Shown here piece after piece: positions 1 to 6,428 of a DNA stretch of 10,397 nt. The stretch lies in the NCBI GenBank assembly GCA_021204715.1, contig JAJPYW010000021.1, positions 1-10,397 of the forward strand. The letters run 5' to 3'. A program made the position numbers and the translations under genes. Source of the stretch: Prevotellaceae bacterium. Its GTDB lineage: Bacteria; Bacteroidota; Bacteroidia; Bacteroidales; Bacteroidaceae. Every line of letters begins with the position of its first letter. The stretch's first letter is position 1. The notes beneath the pieces are model-generated. The model did no database searches and had not been told where the DNA came from. It saw only the letters and a program-made list of their open reading frames with translations.

Positions 1-889
1 TGGGCGAATGGGTAATGGTCTTGCTGATTTCAAAATAACGCTTCGTGCTGGCGGTGTAGGCGGGCGAGGTCTTGTTCTCTTCAAACCACTTGTCGGCGGC
101 TTCGGCCAGCTTGTGGGCGTTCTTGCGCACCGCCCAAGACGCGCGCTGGTCAAGGCTGATGGACAGCCCCGTATTCAAGTTGTTGTAATAAGTGGCGTTT
201 AACCGGGCCAAGTCATTGTCGGCTACCGTATAGGGAATCACGCCCTGCGACACTTGGGTAATGAGGTCTTCCACCGTGACGCTGTCGTCCGCCACAGGGT
301 GTATCAAGATACCGCCGCCCAACTCTTCGTCCAAGTTGACCAAGCGGTCGTAATACTTGCCCGGCTTCACATATACATCCTTGCCGACGAGTGCGGTCAC
401 ATCCTCCATGGGCTTGACACGGCCGCCGGCTTGTTGCACGATCACTTGGTGGGTGACAAACTCCTCGCCGCAATAACGCAGGCTGTCTTTCCACTCTTTG
501 GTCACAGGCAGGTTGTAGGCGATGAGGTCGCCTTTGCCGGCGAGCAACCGGTCCTTCAACTCGGTTACATTCCGCGCCACCTTTACATGCAGCCTCAAGC
601 CGAGGCTGCGCGCGAATTGCTCGGCAAGCTCGTATTGGAAGCCCATCTCCTGCCCGCGGTAGTTGAAATAAGAGGTAGAACCCGACAACGTCAACACCAC
701 CAACTCGCCCCGCTCCATGATTTCGGGCAGGTCTTCGCAGGCCTGTTCCCCCGCATGGCCGCGCGCTTTCCTGCACCCGTACAAACAGCACAGCAACACC
801 ACCAACAAGAGCAACAGCCCGCCTGCTTTACGCGTCAAGCCGTTCCAACCGGTACCCGCGCCGCCCGTCATTCCCTTCATCAGCTTCAT
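1..889 (-). CDS. MltF-like lipoprotein with solute-binding domain (partial, C-terminus off the left edge)
   Basis: Reading the minus strand from ATG at 889 gives 296 uninterrupted codons that run off the left edge. Residues 1-24 are a polar, glycine-rich leader with K/R. Residues 25-38 are a hydrophobic stretch ending in LYGC (36-39), a plausible lipobox with Cys39 as lipidated residue. From about residue 48 the protein matches the bacterial extracellular solute-binding family 3 fold (SBP_bac_3): the opening LPEIMERGELVVLT, then a GQEMGFQYELAEQFA segment, GDLIAYNLPVT, and a late VIPYTVADNDLA. In Bacteroidota such a domain with a lipoprotein signal usually belongs to MltF-type membrane-bound lytic transglycosylases, whose catalytic SLT domain follows the binding domain. 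That domain would lie outside this window, so lytic activity is inferred, not seen. A plain amino-acid-binding protein is the alternative. In-frame ATGs also exist at 880 and 871; 889 is preferred because A-rich sequence precedes it and it gives the fullest signal. A promoter lies at 985-1015. Confidence 0.82.
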   Translation of the reverse strand, partial: MKLMKGMTGGAGTGWNGLTRKAGGLLLLLVVLLCCLYGCRKARGHAGEQACEDLPEIMERGELVVLTLSGSTSYFNYRGQEMGFQYELAEQFARSLGLRLHVKVARNVTELKDRLLAGKGDLIAYNLPVTKEWKDSLRYCGEEFVTHQVIVQQAGGRVKPMEDVTALVGKDVYVKPGKYYDRLVNLDEELGGGILIHPVADDSVTVEDLITQVSQGVIPYTVADNDLARLNATYYNNLNTGLSISLDQRASWAVRKNAHKLAEAADKWFEENKTSPAYTASTKRYFEISKTITHSP

Positions 890-948
890 TTTTACGTATG
901 GTATTTGAATTTTTATCCTATCCAATGGTGTGGATTCAAAAAAACCGT

Positions 949-956
949 TACTTTTG
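949..956 (+). promoter_or_regulatory. -7 box of the Dabb gene promoter
   Basis: TACTTTTG matches TAnnTTTG and is followed by CAAC, common after such boxes. No clear TTTG -33 box lies 19-21 bp upstream (ATGG at 925-928 is the nearest), so the call rests on the -7 box. The predicted start near 963 leaves a leader of about 55 nt before ATG 1018, and the transcript would cross the opposing promoter at 985-1015. Confidence 0.5.
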
Positions 957-960
957 CAAC

Positions 961-987
961 TTGTCCACCACGCTTACCGGCGGACAA
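961..987. repeat. Imperfect inverted repeat between the two opposing promoters
   Basis: TTGTCCACC (961-969) is complementary to GGCGGACAA (979-987) except for one mismatch (967/981), with a 9-nt centre. It lies where both predicted transcripts start, and its right arm overlaps the minus-strand -7 box. It could be an operator or fold as a hairpin at the 5' end of the plus transcript. Function is inferred from position only. Confidence 0.4.
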
Positions 988-1015
988 ATATAACTGAAAT
1001 CATTTGAATTAACAA
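985..1015 (-). promoter_or_regulatory. Bacteroidales-type promoter of the MltF-like gene
   Basis: On the minus strand, positions 992 to 985 read TATATTTG, a full match to the -7 consensus TAnnTTTG. Exactly 20 bp upstream is TTG (1015-1013), matching the core of the -33 box. Transcription would start near 978 and leave a leader of about 90 nt before ATG 889. The -33 element almost touches the start codon of the oppositely oriented Dabb gene at 1018. Confidence 0.6.
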
Positions 1016-1017
1016 TT

Positions 1018-1317
1018 ATGGTGAGACACATTGTCCTGTTCAAGTTGAAAAAAGAGGCGCCTGCTGATGTCAAGACAGCCGCCATGCACGGTTTCAAACA
1101 AGCCATCGAGGCGCTTCCTGCCAAGATTCCATTCATACGCAAGATTGAAGTGGGCTTGAACGGCAATGCCGCCGAAGAGTGGGACATCGCCCTGTACAGC
1201 GAGTTCGACACAATGGACGATGTGGCCCTCTACGCCGCGCATCCCGACCACAAGGCAGCAAGCAAGCTGCTGGCCGAAGTGAAGGAGTGCCGCGCCTGCG
1301 TGGATTACGAAGGATGA
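1018..1317 (+). CDS. Dabb family protein (stress-responsive alpha/beta-barrel domain)
   Basis: This 99-aa protein covers a single Dabb domain (dimeric alpha/beta barrel), the usual length for the family. The opening VRHIVLFKLK is the typical first strand with its conserved His, and the segment LYAAHPDHKAA (71-81) is the family's second hallmark, a Y..HP.H pattern before the last helix. No signal peptide is seen, so it should be cytoplasmic. Members form homodimers. Some related barrels are enzymes (polyketide cyclases, mono-oxygenases), but most bacterial Dabb proteins have no assigned reaction and I assign none here. The start ATG at 1018 follows an A/T-rich leader without Shine-Dalgarno and is close to the family N-terminus. 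It is divergent from the MltF-like gene and 69 bp upstream of dsbD, with no promoter visible between them, so co-transcription with dsbD is possible. Confidence 0.88.
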   Translation: MVRHIVLFKLKKEAPADVKTAAMHGFKQAIEALPAKIPFIRKIEVGLNGNAAEEWDIALYSEFDTMDDVALYAAHPDHKAASKLLAEVKECRACVDYEG

Positions 1318-1386
1318 GCAACACCGGCTCCGCGGCTATGCGTCATACCATTAAAATATTCTTCAACCCATAAACTGACCGATTTA

Positions 1387-3375
1387 ATGAGAAAGTGTGC
1401 ACTGTTTGTTTTCATGTCGTTGGCCGCCCTTTCGCTACAGGCGCAGATTGTAGACCCTGTCAATGTGGGCAGCACGTTGAAAACCTTGTCGGACGAGGAA
1501 GTGGAAGTGGTGTTCAACGCCACTATCGATAGAGGCTGGCATGTCTATTCCACCGATTTAGGCGATGGAGGCCCCATTTCGACCACCTTCAACACAGACA
1601 AGCTTTCGGGTGCGGAACTCGACGGGACACTGCGTCCCCAAGGAGACGAAATCTCCACCTACGACCGTCTGTTTGAAATGAATGTACGCTATTTCGAGAA
1701 GAAGGCGCAATTCGTGCAGAAGTTGAAACTCACGGGCGGCGCCTACCTGATAGAAGGCTATTTGGAGTATGCCGCCTGCAACGAGCGGAACTGCCTGCCT
1801 CCCTCGCAAGTCTCCTTCAGCTTCTCTGGCGAAGGGCCTGCCGGCACAGTGTCTGCCGCAACAGAAACCGCTGCCGACGTACCCGCAGAGAGCGGCGGCG
1901 GCGAAGCGACAACCGGCAACGCCCTGACCGCCGCCACCGATGCGGCCGACCTTTGGAGCCCTGTCATCGACGAATTGAGACACTACGGCGGGCAAGTCTC
2001 CCAAGAGGAGAAGTCATGGCTATACATCTTCATCACCGGTTTCGTGGGCGGTTTGGTAGCCTTGTTCACGCCCTGTGTATGGCCCATCATCCCCATGACC
2101 GTGAGCTTCTTCTTGAAACGGAACAAAGACCGCAAGAAAGGCGTCCGCGACGCGTGGACCTACGGCGCCTCCATCGTGGTCATCTACGTGGCTTTGGGGT
2201 TGATCATCACGTTGCTCTTCGGTGCAAGCGCCTTGAACGCCCTCTCCACAAACGCTATCTTCAACATTTTCTTCTGCCTGCTGCTTGTGGTGTTCGCCGC
2301 CTCCTTCTTCGGCGCGTTTGAAATCACGCTTCCCTCCCGGTGGAGCAACGCGGTCGACAGCAAATCGGAAGCTACCAGCGGCTTGCTGAGCATCTTCCTG
2401 ATGGCGTTCACCCTGTCATTGGTCTCCTTCTCCTGCACAGGTCCCATCATCGGATTCCTTTTGGTTGAAGTCTCCACAACCAGCAACATCCTCTCCCCCG
2501 CCATGGGTATGTTGGGATTCGCCATTGCCTTGGCGCTGCCATTCACGCTTTTCGCACTCTTCCCCTCTTGGTTGAAGTCCATGCCCAAATCGGGCAGTTG
2601 GATGAACGCCATCAAGGTAACGCTCGGCTTTTTAGAGTTGGCCTTTGCCCTGAAGTTCCTCTCGGTGGCCGACCTTGCTTACGGCTGGCGCATCCTCGAC
2701 CGGGAGACGTTCTTGGCCATTTGGATAGTACTCTTCGCCCTCTTGGGCCTCTATCTACTTGGCAAAATCAAGTTCCCGCACGACGATGAAGGCGGTAAAG
2801 TAAGCGTGCCCCGCTTCTTCTTGGCTTTGGCTTCATTGGCCTTTGCCGTCTACATGGTGCCCGGCTTGTGGGGCGCCCCGTTGAAGGCCGTGAGCGCGTT
2901 CGCCCCGCCCATGCAGACGCAGGACTTCAACCTATATAATAAAGAGGTACACGCCCGTTTCGACGACTACGACATCGGCATGGAGTATGCCAAAAGAAAC
3001 GGCAAGCCGGTGATGCTCGACTTTACAGGATTCGGCTGCGTGAACTGCCGCAAGATGGAGCTTTCCGTGTGGACCGACGCGAAGGTGAGCGACTTGATAA
3101 ACAACGACTACGTGCTCATCACCCTCTATGTAGACAACAAGACGCCGCTGCCCGAACCGTTGAAAGTCGAGGAGAACGGCACGGAACGTACCCTGCGCAC
3201 CATAGGCGACAAGTGGAGCTATCTGCAGCGCGTGAAGTTCGGCGCCAACACCCAGCCTTTCTACGTATTGATTGACAACGAGGGCAAGCCACTGAACAAG
3301 TCCTACTCCTACGACGAGAGCGTCCCGGCCTACGTGGACTTCCTGCAGACAGGGTTGGATAATTACAAGAAATAA
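1387..3375 (+). CDS. dsbD: Thiol:disulfide interchange protein DsbD (three-domain, protein-disulfide reductase)
   Basis: DsbD carries electrons from cytoplasmic thioredoxin across the inner membrane to periplasmic thiol proteins such as disulfide isomerases and cytochrome c maturation factors. All three parts are present in 662 aa. There is a signal peptide (about 1-20, ending LQAQ). The N-terminal periplasmic domain (about 21-148) has a cysteine pair C131/C136 in CNERNCLPP; the spacing is C-x4-C rather than the C-x5-C of E. coli. A low-complexity Ala/Thr/Gly linker (about 150-190) follows. The membrane domain (about 210-500, roughly eight helices) has its redox cysteines in FTPCVWP (C230) and SCTGP (C350). 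The C-terminal thioredoxin-like domain (about 510-662) has FGCVNCRK, C551/C554. All six expected cysteines are present, so the protein should be active. The start ATG 1387 gives a clean signal peptide. No TAnnTTTG box lies in the 69 bp upstream, which suggests read-through from the Dabb gene or an unrecognised promoter. It converges with the AI-2E-family gene. Confidence 0.95.
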   Translation: MRKCALFVFMSLAALSLQAQIVDPVNVGSTLKTLSDEEVEVVFNATIDRGWHVYSTDLGDGGPISTTFNTDKLSGAELDGTLRPQGDEISTYDRLFEMNVRYFEKKAQFVQKLKLTGGAYLIEGYLEYAACNERNCLPPSQVSFSFSGEGPAGTVSAATETAADVPAESGGGEATTGNALTAATDAADLWSPVIDELRHYGGQVSQEEKSWLYIFITGFVGGLVALFTPCVWPIIPMTVSFFLKRNKDRKKGVRDAWTYGASIVVIYVALGLIITLLFGASALNALSTNAIFNIFFCLLLVVFAASFFGAFEITLPSRWSNAVDSKSEATSGLLSIFLMAFTLSLVSFSCTGPIIGFLLVEVSTTSNILSPAMGMLGFAIALALPFTLFALFPSWLKSMPKSGSWMNAIKVTLGFLELAFALKFLSVADLAYGWRILDRETFLAIWIVLFALLGLYLLGKIKFPHDDEGGKVSVPRFFLALASLAFAVYMVPGLWGAPLKAVSAFAPPMQTQDFNLYNKEVHARFDDYDIGMEYAKRNGKPVMLDFTGFGCVNCRKMELSVWTDAKVSDLINNDYVLITLYVDNKTPLPEPLKVEENGTERTLRTIGDKWSYLQRVKFGANTQPFYVLIDNEGKPLNKSYSYDESVPAYVDFLQTGLDNYKK

Positions 3376-3379
3376 TAGG

Positions 3380-3406
3380 GGAGGCTTGGCCGGCCTTACG
3401 GCCTCC
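3380..3406. terminator. Possible terminator hairpin after dsbD
   Basis: GGAGGC (3380-3385) pairs with GCCTCC (3401-3406), with the self-complementary GGCCGGCC inside the loop. A T-rich stretch (GTTTGTTGAGTTTTT) follows a few bases later rather than immediately. The element sits five bases after the dsbD stop in a 71-bp gap between convergent genes, a natural place for a terminator, but the tail is weak and alternative pairings exist. Confidence 0.45.
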
Positions 3407-3446
3407 GAAGTGTGTTTGTTGAGTTTTTACACGGACGGCCGTTCCT

Positions 3447-4640
3447 CTATTCCGACGCTTCCGGCGCCTCTTCCCGTGCTTTTTCAGGAGACGTTCCGGA
3501 AGCGTTTTCTTGCCGCAAGGCAGCGTCGCCCGCAGTTGGTGTACCGTGAGCCTCGCCCTTGCCGCCGGGCTCCCCGCCAATGATATAACGCCGGTAGTAA
3601 GAGAGCATCAACGTGGTAAGTGGAAGGGCGATAATCATGCCCGACACGCCCAAGAGAGAGCCCCAGATAGAGAGCGACAATAGAATGATGGCCGGGTTCA
3701 AGCCCGTAATCCTGCCCATGACACGGGGCACGATGAGCCCGTCTTGAATAGCCTGCACCACCACAAACACCGCCGCGGCCGAAGCGATGATAACCCAGAA
3801 GTTGCCGCCCGTATCGGCCGCTTTCAGAATGGCCAACGCCACCGTGGGAAGGATGCCCACGATTTGCAGGTAAGGCACCAAGTTCAACACGCCTATGAAG
3901 ATGCCCAAGCCTATGGCCAACGGAAAATCTATTATCACGAAGCCTATGCAGAAGAGGATGCCCACACACAACGCCACCAACGCCTGCCCGCGGAAGTAGC
4001 GGTTCATGCCCTCTTTCAAGTCGTTCATGAGCCCCACCACAAAAGCGCGGTACTTCACCGGCAACAGGTGTTCCCAACCCGAAGCGATGCTTTCATAATC
4101 CAACAAGATAAACACCAAGTAGAGCAAGATGATGAAAAGCGCGAGGACGCTCACCACCAAATTGAACGACTTGCTAAGCAACGCCCACAGGTGCGGCAGC
4201 GTCTCTTTGAGCACATCCATGAAATTGTCCTTGTTGACGAGTTGCGTGAGCGACTGTATGTCCACATGCTCCTGAAGGAACTCCCAGCACAGCTGCGGTA
4301 TGCTGCCCCCGTAGCTGCCGCCCGATATATAATGCACCAACAAATCCTTCACCCGCACAAGTTCCTGCAATATGGGAGGCACCAACAGATAGAAGAGCAA
4401 TGCCAGCACCCCGAACACCACCACCAAGGCGCAGAAAATGGAGACGGCGCGGCTTCTCAGCCTGAGCCTGTATTGGAAGAAAGACACTAACGGATAGACC
4501 ATATAAGCCACCAACCATGCGATGAAGAAAGGCAGCAACACCCCGCTGAGACGCTTCAAGAGCATCAGCAAGGCAATGACGACGACTACCCCGACAATGC
4601 CCCGGATGAAACGGTCGAATGTGATTCTCTTATGCTCCAT
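3447..4640 (-). CDS. AI-2E family transporter (PerM/TqsA-like membrane protein)
   Basis: This 397-aa polytopic inner-membrane protein has the layout of the AI-2E exporter family (PF01594). Two N-terminal helices span about 12-50, a third about 65-88, and a soluble segment about 90-155 follows. The C-terminal membrane block runs about 158-347. Family motifs are visible: the helix pair ending LVPYLQIVG (254-262), then a Q-x2-D-x5-P-x-V-x-G signature around VQAIQDGLIVPRVMG (295-309), followed by L-x-P at 314-316. The name comes from E. coli TqsA, reported to export the signal autoinducer-2; other members are linked to Na+/H+ antiport or have no known substrate, so I do not claim quorum sensing. 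Residues 355-397 form a hydrophilic Gly/Ala/Glu-rich tail beyond the conserved core. The start was set at ATG 4640; an in-frame TTG at 4658 would add six residues but is less likely. The gene stands alone, convergent to dsbD and divergent from rsmI. Confidence 0.9.
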   Translation of the reverse strand: MEHKRITFDRFIRGIVGVVVVIALLMLLKRLSGVLLPFFIAWLVAYMVYPLVSFFQYRLRLRSRAVSIFCALVVVFGVLALLFYLLVPPILQELVRVKDLLVHYISGGSYGGSIPQLCWEFLQEHVDIQSLTQLVNKDNFMDVLKETLPHLWALLSKSFNLVVSVLALFIILLYLVFILLDYESIASGWEHLLPVKYRAFVVGLMNDLKEGMNRYFRGQALVALCVGILFCIGFVIIDFPLAIGLGIFIGVLNLVPYLQIVGILPTVALAILKAADTGGNFWVIIASAAAVFVVVQAIQDGLIVPRVMGRITGLNPAIILLSLSIWGSLLGVSGMIIALPLTTLMLSYYRRYIIGGEPGGKGEAHGTPTAGDAALRQENASGTSPEKAREEAPEASE

Positions 4641-4705
4641 GCACTTTATACAAGCCAAGCGGCTGCAAGCGCGGTTACTCCTTGCCCAAGCCCGCTAATT
4701 CATCA

Positions 4706-4713
4706 CAAAAGTA
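4706..4713 (-). promoter_or_regulatory. -7 box of the AI-2E-family gene promoter (left half of a palindrome)
   Basis: On the minus strand 4713 to 4706 read TACTTTTG, matching TAnnTTTG. The expected start near 4699 leaves about 59 nt before ATG 4640. No convincing -33 TTTG is found 19-21 bp upstream, so this rests on the -7 match and its position. Confidence 0.5.
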
Positions 4714-4714
4714 A

Positions 4715-4722
4715 TACTTTTG
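4715..4722 (+). promoter_or_regulatory. Distal -7 box toward rsmI (right half of a palindrome)
   Basis: TACTTTTG followed by CGCG matches TAnnTTTG. A start near 4729 would give rsmI a leader of about 60 nt. It lies upstream of a second box at 4756-4763, so rsmI may have tandem promoters. No -33 box is evident. Confidence 0.4.
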
Positions 4723-4755
4723 CGCGCTTTGCGCCATTATTTCATTATTTATTTC

Positions 4756-4763
4756 TACATTTG
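4756..4763 (+). promoter_or_regulatory. Proximal -7 box of the rsmI promoter
   Basis: TACATTTG followed by CG matches TAnnTTTG. The predicted start near 4770 leaves about 20 nt before ATG 4790. A TTTG at 4728-4731 is 24 bp upstream, longer than the usual 19-21 bp, so the -33 assignment is uncertain. Confidence 0.5.
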
Positions 4764-4789
4764 CGTCATTATCGGTCAAGCACAAGGCT

Positions 4790-5488
4790 ATGGGTAAACT
4801 CTACATCGTCCCCACACCGGTGGGGAACTTGGAAGACATGACCTTCCGTGCCGTCCGCGTCCTTAAAGAGGCGGACTTGATATTGGCGGAAGACACGCGC
4901 ACGTCGGGAGTGCTTTTGAAACACTTCGAGATAAAGAACGCCCTCCGGTCGCACCACAAATACAACGAGCACCGCACGGTGGAACCGTTGGCAAGGAAGA
5001 TTCGAGACGGGCTCACCGTAGCGCTCATATCCGATGCCGGCACGCCCGGCGTCAGCGACCCCGGCTTCCTGCTCGTGCGCGAGTGTGCAAGCTGCGGCGT
5101 CGAAGTAGAGTGCCTTCCCGGCGCCACCGCCTTTGTGCCGGCTTTGGTAGATTCGGGATTGCCCATGGACAAGTTCTGCTTTGAAGGCTTCCTGCCCGTG
5201 AAGAAAGGGCGCATGACAAGATTGGGAGAACTCTCGGCAGAACGCCGCACCATGGTGTTCTACGAATCCCCCCACCGGGTAGTCAAGACACTTGCCCAGT
5301 TCGCCGAGTGCTTCGGTGCCGACAGGAGGGCGTCTGTATCGCGCGAAATCTCCAAAGTGCACGAAGAGACCGCGCGCGGCACCTTGGCCGAGCTGTTGGA
5401 ACACTTCACCAAGGAGGAGCCCCGCGGGGAGTTTGTCATCGTGGTGGAAGGCGCCAAAGAGAGGCAAGAAAAGCAAGAGAGACAATAG
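4790..5488 (+). CDS. rsmI: 16S rRNA (cytidine(1402)-2'-O)-methyltransferase RsmI
   Basis: RsmI uses S-adenosylmethionine to 2'-O-methylate C1402 in the ribosomal P site, which tunes start-codon choice and decoding fidelity. The 232-aa protein is a tetrapyrrole-methylase-fold enzyme with all family blocks in order: YIVPTPVGNLEDMT (5-18), LAEDTR (32-37), SDAGTPGVSDPG (81-92), LPGATA (109-114), FYESPHR (157-163) and SREISK (184-189), ending in GEFVIVVEG. It lacks the roughly 50-residue C-terminal helix-turn-helix extension of E. coli RsmI (about 286 aa), which fits the short form usual in Bacteroidota, so it is not a truncation. The start ATG 4790 places the conserved first strand at residue 4. 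It is divergent from the AI-2E-family gene and 32 bp upstream of the lipoprotein gene, which it probably shares a transcript with. Confidence 0.95.
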   Translation: MGKLYIVPTPVGNLEDMTFRAVRVLKEADLILAEDTRTSGVLLKHFEIKNALRSHHKYNEHRTVEPLARKIRDGLTVALISDAGTPGVSDPGFLLVRECASCGVEVECLPGATAFVPALVDSGLPMDKFCFEGFLPVKKGRMTRLGELSAERRTMVFYESPHRVVKTLAQFAECFGADRRASVSREISKVHEETARGTLAELLEHFTKEEPRGEFVIVVEGAKERQEKQERQ

Positions 5489-5520
5489 CAACAAAACAAT
5501 CAAACGTAATAATCAAGCTT

Positions 5521-6369
5521 ATGAAAAATGTAGTTATTTTAGTAGGATGCGCGGTACTGTTGGCAGCGTGCGAGAACGGTGCCAAGAACCGGTTGCAATC
5601 GCAGAATGATTCCCTTATGGTGGAACTCAACCAGCGCAACGCAGAGTTGGACGACATGATGGGCACCTTCAACGAAATATCCGAAGGATTCCGTCAAATC
5701 AACGCCGCCGAGAACCGGGTGGAACTGCAACGCGGTTCCGTAGCCGAAGGCTCCCTCACCGCCAAGCAGCAGATAGCCTCCGACATCGCCTTCATCAAGA
5801 AGCAAATGCAGGAGAACAGAGAGCAGATTGAAAAGCTGCAGCAGCAGCTCAAGACCAGCAAGAGCAACACCGCCCAACTGCAGAAAGCCGTAGAAGCCCT
5901 GCAACAAGAGCTGGCCGAAAAGTCGCAGCGCATCGAGGAGTTGCAAGCCGAACTTGCCGCCAAGAACATCCGCATCCAAGAGTTGGACTCCACCGTCACA
6001 CAGCTCAACAACACCCAAGAGCAGCTCATCGCCGCCAACGAAGCCAAGGCCCGGACCGTGGCCGCCCAAGACAAGGCACTCAACACGGCATGGTTCGTCT
6101 TCGGCACCAAGAAAGAGTTGAAGAACGAGAACATCCTCAAAGGCAGCGACGTGTTGGAAGGCAACTTCAACAAAGACTACTTCACGCAGATAGACATCCG
6201 CACCACCAACGAAATAAAGCTCTATTCCAAGAGCGCTTCCCTGCTGACGAGCCACCCCGAAGGTTCCTACAGCTTGGATAAAGACGAAAAGGGGCAGATT
6301 GTGCTGAAGATAACCAACTACAAGACCTTCTGGAGCGTATCGCGCTACTTGGTCATCCAAGTGAAGTAA
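5521..6369 (+). CDS. Coiled-coil lipoprotein, Cbp1-like (putative collagen-binding adhesin family)
   Basis: This 282-aa protein begins with a short lipoprotein signal: hydrophobic residues 3-16 and lipobox LAAC (14-17), with Cys17 as anchor. Residues about 83-172 are a long coiled coil rich in Gln, Glu, Lys and Leu (for example EELQAELAAKNIRIQEL, 139-155). After ALNTAWFVFGTKKEL (186-200) comes a compact C-terminal domain, probably beta-rich, ending LVIQVK. Size and layout resemble the family annotated after Bacteroides fragilis Cbp1 (BF0586), a collagen-binding glycoprotein adhesin; that match is from memory of the family, so adhesion is a hypothesis. Two sites fit the Bacteroides O-glycosylation motif D-(S/T)-(A/I/L/V/M/T): DSL (30-32) and DST (156-158). 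The residues after Cys17 (ENGA) are not an obvious surface-export signal, so a periplasm-facing location is possible. The ATG at 5521 was chosen because it gives the lipobox; an open reading frame extending back to 5308 overlaps rsmI and would bury the signal. Confidence 0.8.
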   Translation: MKNVVILVGCAVLLAACENGAKNRLQSQNDSLMVELNQRNAELDDMMGTFNEISEGFRQINAAENRVELQRGSVAEGSLTAKQQIASDIAFIKKQMQENREQIEKLQQQLKTSKSNTAQLQKAVEALQQELAEKSQRIEELQAELAAKNIRIQELDSTVTQLNNTQEQLIAANEAKARTVAAQDKALNTAWFVFGTKKELKNENILKGSDVLEGNFNKDYFTQIDIRTTNEIKLYSKSASLLTSHPEGSYSLDKDEKGQIVLKITNYKTFWSVSRYLVIQVK

Positions 6370-6380
6370 AGCCGGCCGCA

Positions 6381-6402
6381 GCGTGGCGGCACCGCCCGCA
6401 CG
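6381..6402. other. GC-rich hairpin after the lipoprotein gene
   Basis: GGCGG (6385-6389) pairs with CCGCC (6392-6396) across a 2-nt loop, within a longer GC-rich stretch that can pair further with bulges. It lies 10-35 bp after the stop codon and could protect the 3' end or add to termination at the next hairpin. No T-tract follows. Confidence 0.3.
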
Positions 6403-6428
6403 GCACCGTGAAAGGATAAGGAAAGCAC

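Larger units (their letters stand above)
4706..4722. repeat. Perfect 17-bp palindrome of two back-to-back -7 boxes
   Basis: CAAAAGTAATACTTTTG is exactly symmetrical around A4714. Each half is a full TACTTTTG box pointing away from the centre, one toward the AI-2E-family gene and one toward rsmI. It could serve as a symmetrical divergent promoter, a regulator's binding site that masks both boxes, or both. Confidence 0.7.

Noticed and set aside
213..791. A 192-codon minus-strand frame overlapping the MltF-like gene
   Set aside because: It is the wrong frame of the same strand: Arg/Pro/Cys-rich and without domain character, whereas the frame starting at 889 gives a clear lipoprotein and binding domain.
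254..997. A 247-codon open frame on the plus strand opposite the MltF-like gene
   Set aside because: It is antisense to a protein with a signal sequence and a recognisable solute-binding domain; its translation is rich in His, Gln and Leu with no domain, as expected from the complement of a GC-rich gene.
3447..4640. Reading the AI-2E-family gene as evidence for a quorum-sensing system
   Set aside because: No luxS, lsr or sensor genes are in the window, and most members of the family have unproven substrates.
4641..4658. TTG start at 4658 for the AI-2E-family protein
   Set aside because: It adds six residues (MACIKC) of no family character; ATG 4640 is a stronger start and begins directly before the first membrane helix region.
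5308..5520. Upstream extension of the lipoprotein gene by 71 codons
   Set aside because: It overlaps the rsmI coding region in another frame, is Arg-rich, and would place the lipobox internally; ATG 5521 gives a normal lipoprotein signal.
5539..6360. A 273-codon minus-strand frame opposite the lipoprotein gene
   Set aside because: Its Leu/Gly/Val-rich repeats are the complement of the Gln/Lys/Glu-rich coiled coil and carry no independent signal.
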